This document shows positions 1 through 10,548 of a stretch of DNA of 64,000 bases, piece by piece. The stretch comes from Triatoma infestans (Eukaryota > Arthropoda > Insecta > Hemiptera > Reduviidae). The stretch covers positions 398,001-462,000 of the forward strand of contig JAAEAF010000104.1 of NCBI GenBank assembly GCA_011037195.1. The letters are read 5' to 3'. The notes under the pieces were generated by a model. It worked only from the letters and a program-made list of their open reading frames with translations. It had not been told where the DNA came from and did no database searches. The first letter of the stretch is position 1; each line of letters begins with the position of its first letter. The translations under genes and the position numbers were made by a program.

Positions 1-429
1 CCTTATTCCTAAGATATTAGGCACAGCTTAAGAGAGCGGAGATTTCAGCCTGAAAGACTACTGGGGTTCTGCCAAGAGATATGCCAATGCCGGTACCAGC
101 GCAATGAATGTACGCGCCAACTTTCTCACGGAAGAGGTCCTAGAGCCATATGTATAGATACGATTTCGTTTTTCCTCGTTATTGGGTCAGTGCAGTAGTT
201 GTGACGTTGTGACCACATGTGAAGTTGTCTCCTTGAAATTCGTTCAACGAGAAGCGTCCAGTTCATGAGATCCCATACATAGATCTGGAACTGGGATCTA
301 TGTAATCTCTAATTCCCCGAATTTTTTTTTTTTCTATGCTTTTCTATATTTTCATTTTTTCCCTTTGGGAATTTATATATGCAAAGTAATGTTTCCTTTT
401 TGATTGTAGGCATATACTTCTAGCGCTAT
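1..429. other. Unassigned sequence with a short codon-like stretch
   Basis: A plus-strand frame over about 39-155 reads DFSLKDYWGSAKRYANAG and continues to a TAG stop. It looks more protein-like than its surroundings and could be the end of a degraded transposase or retroelement ORF entering from the left. I cannot name a family. The rest (156-429) is AT-rich with no recognisable signal. Confidence 0.2.
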
Positions 430-512
430 AGGCAAATCCTTATACTAGGGACTGTTAGGCGCTAATGACCGCCGATGTCGATGCTCCGCAAAAACAAAAC
501 AAACAAAAAATC
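430..512 (+). repeat. 3' fragment of tRNA-derived SINE
   Basis: GGGACTGTTAGGCGCTAATGACCGCCGATGTCGATGC followed by an A-rich tail resembles the 3' part of the SINE at 19560-19790 (GGGCGCCAATGACCATAGATGTTGGCGCG plus poly-A). The tRNA-like head is missing. Confidence 0.5.
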
Positions 513-1252
513 TAGGGATGTTCCATAAAGAATCTATTTTTATTTAGAAGTTAGAAATTTTGTCTTGTTGCAGCACATCTTCACATCTTCGTTGTCGCAG
601 CCTTAGTGCTTCACTATTAAGACCTGCAGCTTCCAATAGTTCCCTCATCTCGTATGGTTGAAGGAGAGAAAGAGAGTATACAAATTTTGAAGAAAAACCT
701 TTAAATTGTTTTTGAGACAATTGGAAAAAAATGAAAAATCCATTCAGTAATCCATCAGATTTTGATCGAAACTTTCTTTTTTTCAGATTATTTCGCACTC
801 ATCCGACTGGGAGGGAGAGAATTTCTAAATATCAATCAATTCTTATAGCCTTAAAGAAAACAGAAATTTTTATTTTGGGGGAAAGTGCATGTGATGAAGT
901 GAAAAGATGTAAGTGGAAGTGTATACTAGGAAGTTGTAATTTGTCTAATTTCTCGTAATGAAACATTCATGATACCTATAGTAAGGTGCGATTTCATGTA
1001 TTTTACAGTTTCTTATTTAGCATAAGTACGCAAATATATAGTTACATATTATGTATTGTTATCATTTAACATGATTATGCTATCTTCTATAAATAAAGTC
1101 AAGGCAACTAGTGTTATAAAAAATAATTACAAATTTTATTATTGTTTTAAGAATGTTCAGAAATCACTATAAAAATATATAGGCACTATAAAAAAAATCT
1201 CTACACGGTTAAGAGATATTTTTTTGTTCGCAATCACTAAAAACACTTTTAA

Positions 1253-2052
1253 GCTAGGCGCTGACATGCAACTTTTGGTTGTGCAACAGTTTAGTTGCAA
1301 AAATGAGTCCTACACAGTTAAATAATAACGCGCGCACATGCAACCGATGTGCAACTGTCAATTCAAGCAACTAAACAGTTGGTGTTTTGTCACAAACTAA
1401 ACGATTGCGCAACTACGTGCAATTGTTTTGTATCATACAGGTTTTAATGTGTCTGCGCACACTTTTGATCAACAGTTGCAAGCTTAGTACGTTTAGTGCT
1501 CACAGCTCAAATAGAAGTGTGAAAAATGCCAGTTTGATAGTAGGGTACACTAGAGTCTGTAAAACTCAAATTTATATTTTTTCGTATTGCCAGGAAATTG
1601 ACCCTTGTGGTGATGTGAAATATTTTACAAAGTAGTCTCTTGTTGTTGACCCGTCATGAGTACCACGAATATTTGTGGCATTCATATTACTAAGGGGACA
1701 TTCATATAATGTATCTTCGTATTTTACACCATCTTTTTGTCGCACAACTTTTCCGGTAAGACGTAAGTCTTGATATACTTTATGAAACTGTCCTATTAAC
1801 AATCGTAGTGACATGATTGGATGTATCCACTATTTTTTCTTTATCCGAAAGTCCTTTCTCCGTTTTAATTCAAGAGCACAAACAGACGCTAGTTCGTAGA
1901 AGTTCATCTTAAAACTGAATCGTTTAATTGCATGTGTGCTAAGGTGATGGCACATGACGGTTTAGTTGCATATGTCGGCGCACTTCGTCATTCGCCGATC
2001 AAATTGTTGTGCAACTATTGCAAAACTTAAAAATTGCATGCCAGCGCCTAGC
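1253..2052 (-). mobile_element. PIF/Harbinger-like DNA transposon remnant with terminal inverted repeats
   Basis: The ends are inverted copies: GCTAGGCGCTGACATGCAA at 1253 and, on the other strand from 2052, GCTAGGCGCTGGCATGCAA. The interior is rich in short direct and inverted GTTGCA/TAGTTGC motifs, as in subterminal transposase-binding arrays. A minus-strand frame at 1572-1814 (80 aa) ends in a stretch like PLSNMNATNIRG, RDYFVKYFTSP and GSISWQYEKI, which resembles the C-terminus of PIF/Harbinger DDE nucleases. The catalytic core is absent, so this is an internally deleted copy. A TA is shared at both junctions; Harbingers normally duplicate three bases (TWA), so the class call is tentative. 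Confidence 0.55.
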
Positions 2053-2772
2053 CTACATTATTTTTTATCTTACCTATGTTTGAACAGCACCAAACTCCAT
2101 ATTTATGTTAATACATGTTTTCCCAATAATTCACCGCAGAATATAAAGTATATGTTATGGGATATTATTCTTTCTACTTTCTCCTAGAGTGTATGAGACA
2201 TTAGTTATCATTGTGACAAATTTTCGAAATAGGTTGTTCATCAGAAATACCTTGAATATGAAAAAATGTATTTTAGTGAATAGTCTCTCTTCTTTCATAC
2301 ACACAAACGCACACTCTTCCCCCATCTATATATATAAAAATTCGGCATCCGTATTATTGTGAACGCAAAACTTGAAAAGTAGTCGATTGATTGACTTGAA
2401 ATTTTTACACAACGTTGCATTTCTATATAAGAGTGTTTATATATACTTTTCACTCCGAAGATCCCACGGAAACGGGGAATTCCGAGTGTTTCGCCAGGTT
2501 GGCAGAAATAGAAGTAGACGCGTTGCGATGGTGGCGCGCTCTCTTAACCTCTTTCTCAACTAATTATGTTACTCTCCAGTCTCGATGTACCTCACACCAG
2601 TCTCGCGCAGTTTGCCGCGCTGGCCGAGTGAGTTATGGTATAGTATAATAATAATACTTTTTAATATTACCTTTATTTTTTTCTTATTGCATGTATCAGA
2701 GCGCACATAATAGCATTTTATCAATTATGTCAAACAGATGTTTTTGCAAGAACTTTGATGTATGCAGACATT

Positions 2773-2999
2773 CCACTTGGAACCAACACGAAAGAATTTC
2801 GAAAGAAGGAAGAGAGGCAAAGCAGTAGTTGTACAACCTGGAATATTTCACTTGGAACCAACACGAAAGGATGTCGAAAGCTGGAAGAGCGGCAAAGCGA
2901 AGTCGTACAACCTGGAATATTACACTTGGAACTAACACGAAAGAATTTCGAAAGAAGGAAGAGAGGCATGGCAATAGTTGTACAACCTAGGATATTTTC
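2773..2999 (+). repeat. Three-copy tandem repeat of about 75 bp inside the Helitron
   Basis: Units start at 2773, 2849 and 2923, each beginning CACTTGGAACYAACACGAAA and ending in a TTGTACAACCTGGAATATT-like sequence. Spacings are 76 and 74 bp. Because the period is near a multiple of three, long open frames span it on both strands by chance. Confidence 0.85.
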
Positions 3000-3142
3000 A
3001 TCTAATACTATATATCCGAATGTTATATACACTATAAGTCCGAACCACGCAGAATGCTTTTATTTATGTTTGCTTCTGATTACCGTTCATGGTCAAACAT
3101 CATTTATACACTAGCGAACAGCGGGGGAATAGTATATAATAC

Positions 3143-4175
3143 GTGTTGGAGTGCGTACGGGCGTTTAATTTGCTGGAAAAAGACAATCAATGGGATAAGT
3201 CAATTGAAGATTCATCGGCTGCTTCTAATCCATTAAAGATAACTACTACTATTGTGGGAGAAATACAAATAGTACATGGCCGAAGATATTTGCACAGAAT
3301 GAGTCAAGAAACCCATAATCATGGCTTGGATTTCACAGAAGAAATATACAATGAAGCGCTAATCTTCATTGAGGATCTTTGTCTTGCAATGTGTGGCAAG
3401 TAGTTGGCACGAATGGGTATATCAGCACCGAGTAGGTCGATCAATGCAACATTCGAGAGAGAACTGCTCAAAAAGCAGTCATACACTAGAAATGACTTAC
3501 AGCTGTTTGTCCAAGAAAATACACTGAAACTCCTTCAAGAACAAAAGATAGCATTTGATACCATACAAGCTGTGATCAACCAATCCGGTGGATTGTAGGA
3601 CGCTCCAGTGGAACTGGAAAAACATTCTTAATTTCCTTAATCCTGGCTTCCTTAAAATCCATTCAAACGGCCATATTGCGTTAGCACTTGCCTCTTCAGG
3701 TATTGCTGCTACGTTGATGTAATGAGGAAGAACAGCGCATTCAGCTCTTAAAATGTCCCTAAACATGCATTTCACAGAAAACTCAACATATAACATTTCC
3801 AAAACATCAGGCATGGAATAGTAGGGCGTGCAAAATCGTATGGAATGAGTGTACAATGGCTCACAAGAAGTCATTGGAAGCATTAGACCATACATTGAAA
3901 AATTTGTGAAATAATCAGGTTCCATTTGGTGGAGCATTGGGGTGTTACTATCCGGTGACTTTGGGCAAACGCTTCCAGTGATACCTCGCTCATCACCGGC
4001 GCGATGAATTGCATGCCTTATAACAACAATTTCCAATATGCCTTGCGTTCGGTAGGACTATCAATAAAGCGCAAGGACAATCTTTGCAAGTGTGCGGTTT
4101 GAATTTAGAAAACGCATGCTTCTCTTATATGTCACCATCTGATCTTTATGTTTATGCAGAAAACGGACAAAAAAA
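3143..4175 (+). pseudogene. Helitron PIF1-type helicase remnant
   Basis: The frame 3143-3403 (86 aa; FNLLEKDNQWDKSIEDSSAA, NEALIFIEDLCLAMCGK) and then 3404-3598 (64 aa; LLQEQKIAFDTIQAVINQSG) are adjacent pieces of the Helitron helicase upstream of the Walker A motif. The Walker A region (about 3601-3720) is frameshifted: GTGKTFLISLILAS and ALASSGIAAT are readable in shifted frames. The conserved C-terminal motif TINKAQGQSLQVCGLNLENA follows at about 4050-4130. A deletion and rearrangement lies between. It cannot encode a working helicase. Confidence 0.8.
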
Positions 4176-4388
4176 AAAATAGTCCATTCACTAGCTTTAC
4201 AATAGAAAAAGACTTTTAGTTAAACATTTTTTTCTTTCTTTCCTTTCAGTTTACAGCAACACAAAGTAGGATATTAAAATGAATGATTTGTTTTCTTGCA
4301 GAATCTATGTTAAGTGTAATAGTTCTATTTACTTCCCCAATAATTAAAATCAGATGAGCCACAGCGAAGCATGGCCGGGTTTAGCTAG

Positions 4389-4509
4389 TTATACATATAA
4401 ATATATTTATACAAAGTTGCTCTCGCTCTCTCTCTCTATATATATATATATACATTTTTATATATACTTACATATGTGAAGATCTTTAATACTTTGGAAA
4501 TAACGCTTT
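4389..4509. other. AT and CT microsatellite-rich spacer
   Basis: Short AT-rich stretch after the Helitron with a (CT)n-(TA)n run at about 4422-4452. No gene signal. Confidence 0.5.
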
Positions 4510-4890
4510 TTAACAAAGACAAAGATTTAAAGGTTTCGCTATTTTCTTAAACATAAGCTACAGGAGAGAAGCTTTTGTTACCCAGTACAGTACAATTTAA
4601 GAGGTAGTTTTCATGAGAGAATATTTCAATCCAGAACATACTGTTACAATAGAAACAATATAGTTTAACGACTAAGACAGAAATAAAACAATCTATCACT
4701 TCCGTTTTCTATATACTATATCTAAATTCAAAACTGCATTTCCATGGAAACAACCACACGATTTAGTAATAATAATAACAGTAATTCATTATTTTAATCT
4801 TCATATTTAAGTTCCTTCTGCAACACATGAAATACTTCGTCTTCATATTCCTTTGCCCATATTTTCTTCTCATTCTCCGAAAAATCAATA
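4510..4890. repeat. Compact copy of an unnamed repeat (related to 6330-8175)
   Basis: Four consecutive blocks (from GACAAAGATTTAAAGGTTTC, ACAATAGAAACAATATAG, TGCATTTCCATGGAAACAAC and TTCGTCTTCATATTCCTTTG) occur in the same order at 6330, 7290, 7386 and 8130. There they are separated by about 850 and 650 bp of extra sequence. The compact copy therefore looks internally deleted. Confidence 0.7.
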
Positions 4891-4974
4891 AATGTCTTAC
4901 GGTATCATTGCACTTGGCAAATTCTGACTATCGAGAAGAAAAGATTGCACGGGAAGATCGTGGCAAAGCATGAC

Positions 4975-5400
4975 TGATCACGAACATTACAGCTTTTATA
5001 AGTGAAGAGTTTCAACGCTATTGTGCGGAAAAAAGTGCACAGTTTTTTAATGTAATCATCGGTTTACCAAGGGCTAAGGGACAAGTAGAACGATTAAGTA
5101 GATCTCTCATTTCAGTTTTAGCCAAATTAAGGGTTGAAGGTCCTATTAAATGGAACAAATATGTTTGCCACGTGCAAATAATTCTGAATTAAAGTTATAA
5201 TCGAAGTATTGGAATGACACCATTCGAATTAATGAAAAATGAAAGGAAGTTTAGACAAATGGATAAAGCAATTAATAAAGTGGAAATGGTTCAGGAGTTT
5301 GGGAATGAATGAGTAGATCTTAGACAAGTAGCGAAAAACCAAATAATGAAATTGCGATTCCAAGAGAAAAGATATCTGCTGGAAATAGTGATGTGGGCAG
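4975..5400 (+). pseudogene. Gypsy-type LTR retrotransposon integrase fragment
   Basis: Reading around stops gives EEFQRYCAEKSAQFF, GLPRAKGQVERLSRSLISVL, a tryptophan-containing KWNKYV block and NRSIGMTPFELM. These match the C-terminal half of the integrase core in gypsy-like elements: the GLPRANGQVER block carries the catalytic glutamate and is followed by the conserved TPFEL motif. There are internal stops and no flanking LTR that I can see. Confidence 0.75.
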
Positions 5401-6329
5401 CAAGACACTAACTAGAGTTTTCCAAACACAATAAGCTATACATTTTTTTTACTATTACAAACACCAGCCTTTTTTGATTTCACCATTGCCACACTCTATT
5501 AATATTGTTTGCCTCAATCCTTCAGGCAATCTTTTTCTCTTAATATTGTTTGTCTGATGCATCGCGCTCTCATTTTGTAGTTACTCCTAAGTCATGATCC
5601 AAGCAAAGATCAGCCGCACATCGCCAAAATCCAATTACGATTACGAAATAATCCAAGCGGAAAAAAAATAATTGTGTTCATTCTTTTGTGTTTATTTATT
5701 CATCAACGTCAGCGGAAATAAGCCCACTGCCATCACCAAAAGAAACCTCAAGTTCATGCCTTCCTTAAGCAGTCGAATTAGAAGTTAAGGATAGCATCAC
5801 TATCTTAAAAGAACTAAGATCTAAATAGAAACTAAGATTAAACTTATGATCTAATTTTGTTTGATTCTTTCCTATACTTTTGTATACAAAATCTCCACCG
5901 ACATTTTGGGGTTGCTTTTTTGTATGTATGGTTAGGCTGAAGAACATTGTGTGTTGCGTGACAGAAACTTAAACTTGAAGTCATCTTGGTAACAGGCATT
6001 TGGTAACAATATTCAGCCAATTAATGAGAATTCGAAACTAACTAGAACCATCAAAAAAGAAGCATATTACTACAGACAAAATCCCAGAGGATTAGCTATA
6101 TCATGAAAAAAGTAATCTATCATATTTTACTTATTTCTTAAAATTTTGGGCAGCCTATTCTCTCACTTTAGCTAAGACAATTCCAAGAACGCTCCTCTTA
6201 AGATGCATATCTTGCTAGTGTTGTTCTAACGATTGCATATGTTCCATGTACATCTCTGAAATAAATTCAAAATGAATGTCTGTTGCTGTGTTGTCTGTGT
6301 AAAGTACCTAAATGATATAAGTATGAAGA

Positions 6330-8175
6330 CAAAGATTTAAAGGTTTCGCTGTTTTCTTAAACAGAAGTTTTAAGGGAGAAGCTTTTGTTACCCACTTACT
6401 GTACACTTTAAGACGCAGTTTTCATGAGAGAACATAACGCAATTGTTGGAAAAATGAAATTCCTTGTTACATTTGAAGATTAATTTCTTCCTTGGTGTTG
6501 TTGGAAGTGGTTTCAGAAGGGTTTGATAGAAGCAAAGCAGATTGATGTCTTTCTCCAAATTTGTGCAAACTGCGCTCATTTGACGTGGTATCAACAATGA
6601 ATGCAGTTCAATATTTGTGCATTTATCAATTTAGAGCGCTGATAACTATAGACTGCTCACCTGAATTTAATGGCAACATTGAACGTTTATAGGATACAGC
6701 TCTAATTTTTGATGTAGCTTATCACTAGACACTAGCAGAAATGTCTGCTGTAAATGTCTGATGAATGATCGTGTCGTACGCATTCATCAAACGCTTGATA
6801 CGAGCAAGACTGTAGGTACAGCAATTGTTCAATTGACAAATCCCGCCATCTAGAAATGAGAGCAGTAAATTCGACTTGCATAACTTGTCAGCCCCTCATC
6901 TTCCTTTGGCTGGTTGCTCTGCAAATAGAGAAGGGTTGCCAAAGGGGTCTCAGTAGTATCATATTCCACAACAAACATGTCTTGAAATTGCGACGAAGCC
7001 ATCTCTTCGAAGATTTGACCATCTAGCAGCAGTGCCCTACAACGCAGAATTATAATCGACTGAAAAATTTTCTTTAATAAAGAGCGACATTAGAACAAGT
7101 TAATGATCAGCATCAGGCTTCTCTGGGTTGGACTCTAAAAATTATATGACTTTAAAATTTCTCCCACGGCTCTGTTGTCTCATTTTGCACTTTGAGCTAA
7201 ATTTATTTACGTATATGGTTTTTTTATTGACTGTTGTCTTATCTGATAATATTTCACAAATAACCACATACACCAGAACACACTGTTACAACAGAAACAA
7301 TATAGTTTAATTGACGAAAGACAGAAATAAAGCAATCTATTTAACGATCACTTCCGTGATCACTTCCGTCCCATAAATTCAAAATTGCATTTCCATGGAA
7401 ACAACCACATGATATAGTAATAATAAAATTAATTCACATACGTTTCTAGGGTGACGGGTTAAAAAGTTTAAGAGGGCTCTCTAAAAATTGCAATTTTGTA
7501 GGGTTTAGAGAATTTGTAATCAATAATTTTAGTAAGGTTGTGCTTTTAGAAGGTTACAGTAGGATAGAAAAGAAAATTTTGGATTACCGTGGAAAATAAA
7601 CAAATAGAATAACAAAAACAAAACAACACCAGCTTGCCAGGATTGGTGATGGAAGAGCTCTATCTAATGATAGATGGTTGTCAGAAAAGATAAGTATTCT
7701 GATGATAATCTTATTATTAATATTAATATTAGTAATAACGATGTTAATATTAGTAATAATAATAATAATGATAAGTCTGGGAAAGGCCACAAGAGGTCGC
7801 TGACTTGCGAGAATAGGAGTCTAATATGAAGATGGTAAAATACATTGATAGTAAACCGAATATTCATGATGCTACTAATGATAATAACAATAATAATAAA
7901 ATTAATAATGAAGTATCTATGAAAATAGGTGGTGCGAACTTGACTGGTTTGTACAAGCCTACGCACATAGGTCCATGCATTCTACATGGAGAACTCGTGA
8001 ATGTAGGCAATATCCATCGAGTCACATTCGGTAAATGGATACATAAGAGAACAACAGCTATTCAACTGATATGAATGAAATCAAATGAATCCATATTTAA
8101 GTTCCTGCTGCATCACATAAAATTCTTCGTCTTCATATTCCTTTGCCCATATTTTTTTCTCATTCTCCGACAAAT
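6330..8175. repeat. Expanded copy of the unnamed repeat containing a gag-like remnant
   Basis: Its end blocks match the compact copy at 4510-4890. The first extra segment (about 6430-7270) contains the minus-strand gag-like remnant. The second (about 7435-8085) holds ATT/AAT trinucleotide runs (7705-7780) and no recognisable protein. It could be one LTR-type element or an element with nested insertions. Confidence 0.5.
6388..7040 (-). pseudogene. Degraded retrotransposon gag fragment
   Basis: In the minus direction from 7040, MFVVEYDTTETPLATLL, DEGLTSYASRIY and SRWRDLSIEQLLYLQS are readable with frameshifts; these resemble gag/capsid-like regions of LTR elements. Further on, at about 6460, FKCNKEFHFSNNC has the spacing of a CCHC zinc knuckle with the first Cys and the usual Gly lost. 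It is a plausible gag relic; the specific family is not identified. Confidence 0.5.
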
Positions 8176-8239
8176 TTCATATGCATATATATGATGTAGC
8201 AAGCTGGCCAAAAATAATTAATAAACATATGGGAAAAAT

Positions 8240-8480
8240 ACACATGACAGTGAAGAAGCGGATTATATTGATGAAGATAAGGAAATTGGTAAAGATGAAG
8301 ACCAAGAGGAAAAAGTAACGATAAAACTAATGAATAATAATGATGAAGAAATTGAGGATGAACACAAAACTTGGTGAAGTGAAAAGACGAAGACCAAGAG
8401 GGCGAAGATAAAAAATCTGAAGAAGAAGCAAAAATGAAAAGAACTAGAGAACAATAGTTACTAAAGAATAACTTTAGAAA
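8240..8480 (+). repeat. Purine-rich low-complexity tract (GAAGAT/GAAGAAG)
   Basis: Strongly purine-biased plus strand dominated by GAAGA-, GATGAA- and AAGACGAAG-like words, with stops in the acidic frame (DEDKEIGKDEDQEEK and similar). It may be an old acidic-repeat coding piece or simple repeat; there is no homology I recognise. Confidence 0.45.
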
Positions 8481-8754
8481 AAGAGGGTAATCTCAGTGAA
8501 GTTGACGAAATATGGAAAAAGAAGTCAACGGGAATGAACATGCGGAAGAAAAGCTCATTGAGTTAATTGGAAATGGAATCCATACCAATAGAATCCTTAG
8601 CATGTACATGGTTGGTAGATGGAAGATAAATAAGCAATAAACATATGGAAAAAATATTTATAGATGGTTTAAATAAACGGCAGGATGTGTGGTCAGAATG
8701 GGCGAAGATGGCTTGCTTAAAAAACTAATGATAACCGAACCGCTTAGTACAAGG

Positions 8755-8930
8755 CGAGATGATTAGACGGTGTGTTTGGTGACGATGCCAGAAACATTTT
8801 CGGCGTTCGTAATTGGAAGGCAGCCGCACAAGATCGCATACTCTGGAGGAGTCTGAGTGAGGAGACGAAGATTCAACAATAAGTTGTAGTGTCGCTGAAA
8901 AAGAAGTTTAAATAATTTATGTTAATAAAA
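8755..8930 (+). pseudogene. 3' end of a LINE reverse-transcriptase ORF
   Basis: The frame at about 8766-8880 reads RCVWxxCQKHFRRS in one frame and FGVRNWKAAAQDRILWRSL in another. The latter is the typical 'VxNWxxxAQDRxxWR' tail of RTE/Jockey-type endonuclease-reverse transcriptases and is followed by A-rich sequence (8890-8960). Confidence 0.6.
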
Positions 8931-9182
8931 GAAATTAATAATAAAAAAAAAAGAAGATAAAATTCGAATTTGAGAATTGAACTGAGTGTTTGATGTGAGA
9001 GTTGAGAGTATTGTATGTGTGTGGTACGCTTTGTATGATCTGAGTCTATGACTTTCTACGAAAACTAAGTAAATTGTGTAACTTAGTGGTTTGTAATAAG
9101 AAGTTGTAGCGTTCAAATGGAGACTTTTATTGGTTGACTAATTAGGAAGTATTAGTCTAGACAAGTTACAAGTTCCACAGCT

Positions 9183-9226
<44 letters not shown>

Positions 9227-9241
9227 GGTGTGTGTGTGTGC
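9183..9241. repeat. Compound (TA)n(TG)n microsatellite
   Basis: An uninterrupted TA run (about 9183-9206) passes into a TG run broken by single GG and CC variants. Confidence 0.95.
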
Positions 9242-9329
9242 CTGTGTGGTGAATAAAATAAATCAAAAACAAACATCGTAGGTCGTAGAAAGCTCAAACC
9301 TTATATTACGTTTTAGTTATTTGGATTTA

Positions 9330-10090
9330 CTTAAAAATGGTTACAACGATTTTCTTTAAACTTCACTTGCTAATTACATCTAAAGACCAATCACTTTTAT
9401 TGCAAATATTTTTCCAGGAAAATATATTTTTGTAAAGTTCTGAGTACTTGCAATGTTAAGATAAGCTTCCTGTATATTGCATCTTCAGTAAAATGTAATT
9501 TTCAATTACCTTATAAATACATAAGGAGCATTGAAGTAAATCGATTATACAGAAAACAACTTTACAGAATAAATATTCGAAGTTTTCGGAATATTCCAGA
9601 AAATTTCACGAAGACAATTTTCCTAAACTTTGAATGATAGCTGCATTTATATAAAAGTATCTCTTTATCTAAAACATTTTCGCATAAAATGGATTTTATT
9701 GACTTAGGAGGAATCTATGTTTAATTTTAAACTGTTGTTATAAGCTTTGCTGGGAAGGCACATACGCATCAGATTGCTGTGTAGTAATTCCAGCGCTTGA
9801 AACTAGCATCATTCTTGAATATAGATTCGTTTATAAATAAGTTAAGGTTAATGTATATTTGAAATAAGGGGTGTGCGCAATTGACAATTTTAATTAACAA
9901 AAACATGTCAAGTGAAGTATTTTTCAAGGGGCAACATGTAAGATCAATTTGGGTGTACACTAACTTTGCATAGATTTTGAAATGGATATGACGGTTTCAT
10001 GAGCGTACTTCTAAAATGTATGCGTATAAGAGATACAGGTGCATTGTAGTACAATGTATTAAATGCACTCACTTCCAGGTAGCTTTTATC
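9330..10090. repeat. AT-rich dispersed-repeat copy, no gene
   Basis: No coding signal. The stretch 9790-9875 (GAAACTAGCATCATTCTTGA, then TTCGTTTATAAATAAGTTAA) recurs at 15420-15500 with substitutions. Phrases such as ACGATTTTCTTTAAACTT recur elsewhere in the window (11815, 15900-16300, 46000-46650, 55250-55700, 56390-56460), so this is an old dispersed repeat family. Confidence 0.5.
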
Positions 10091-10198
10091 TAAACGCCAG
10101 CAGAGCCTGCTCTAGGGGCGGGCAACCCGGACATTTGTCCGGGGCGCCATTTTGGCTGTAAGTGTGGGAAAAATATTTTTGTATTAAATACTCAAATT

Positions 10199-10300
10199 TC
10201 ATCAGAGACATTTTCCGTGGTCACAAAATGAAGCAGGCTACCACGCAAAATGTCTCTGATACTTTCCAGATCTGCGGAACCAACCACCACAACAACTACT
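10199..10300. repeat. Fold-back (inverted repeat) element, short copy
   Basis: ATCAGAGACATTTTCCGTGGT at 10201 is followed about 30 bp later by its near-perfect reverse complement (20 of 21). The tail TTTCCAGATCTGCGGAACC and CAACCACCACAACAA is shared with copies at 43990, 25987-26205 and 62170-62460. Confidence 0.75.
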
Positions 10301-10548
10301 CAAATTTCACTAATCGATTTTTTCGTTCGCTAAAAGTTTATAGTGCGTAGCGTATTTATATTGTTTATGTCTTAAGGCTAAAATAGTTACATCATTATTG
10401 AAAAATTATCGCAGAATTTGTAAAGGACGATGCTTGAACTTGTTTGAACAAGCATATACTTCTCTGAACAGAATAGCATTAGCACGCAAACAGAGTGCTG
10501 CTTCAGCTTGTGTTTGAACATGCATAGACTTGCTTAAAAAAATATATA

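Larger units (their letters stand above)
2325..4388 (+). mobile_element. Helitron, end-to-end but with broken Rep/helicase
   Basis: The 5' end TCTATATATATAAAAATTCG (after A2324) and 3' end GGCCGGGTTTAGCTAG (before T4389) fit arthropod Helitrons: TC start, CTAG end, insertion between A and T, GC-rich hairpin-like sequence before the 3' end. Inside are a three-copy tandem repeat and a helicase remnant. At 2,064 bp it is much shorter than autonomous Helitrons (5 kb or more), so the Rep and most helicase domains are deleted. Helitrons move as rolling circles and make no target duplication, consistent with the flanks. Confidence 0.85.

Noticed and set aside
544..798. 84-codon minus-strand frame ending LRLRQRRCEDVLQQDK
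   Set aside because: The charged end looks protein-like but has no recognisable family, and the rest is low-complexity; too little to call a gene.
2755..3114. 119-codon open frame (with long antisense frames) in the Helitron
   Set aside because: It spans the 75-bp tandem repeat, whose near multiple-of-three period keeps several frames open on both strands.
3497..4036. 179-codon minus-strand open frame
   Set aside because: Antisense shadow of the Helitron helicase remnant; the plus strand carries the recognisable motifs.
7584..7966. Ile/Leu-rich minus-strand frames resembling membrane segments
   Set aside because: Produced by ATT/AAT trinucleotide runs, not a protein gene.
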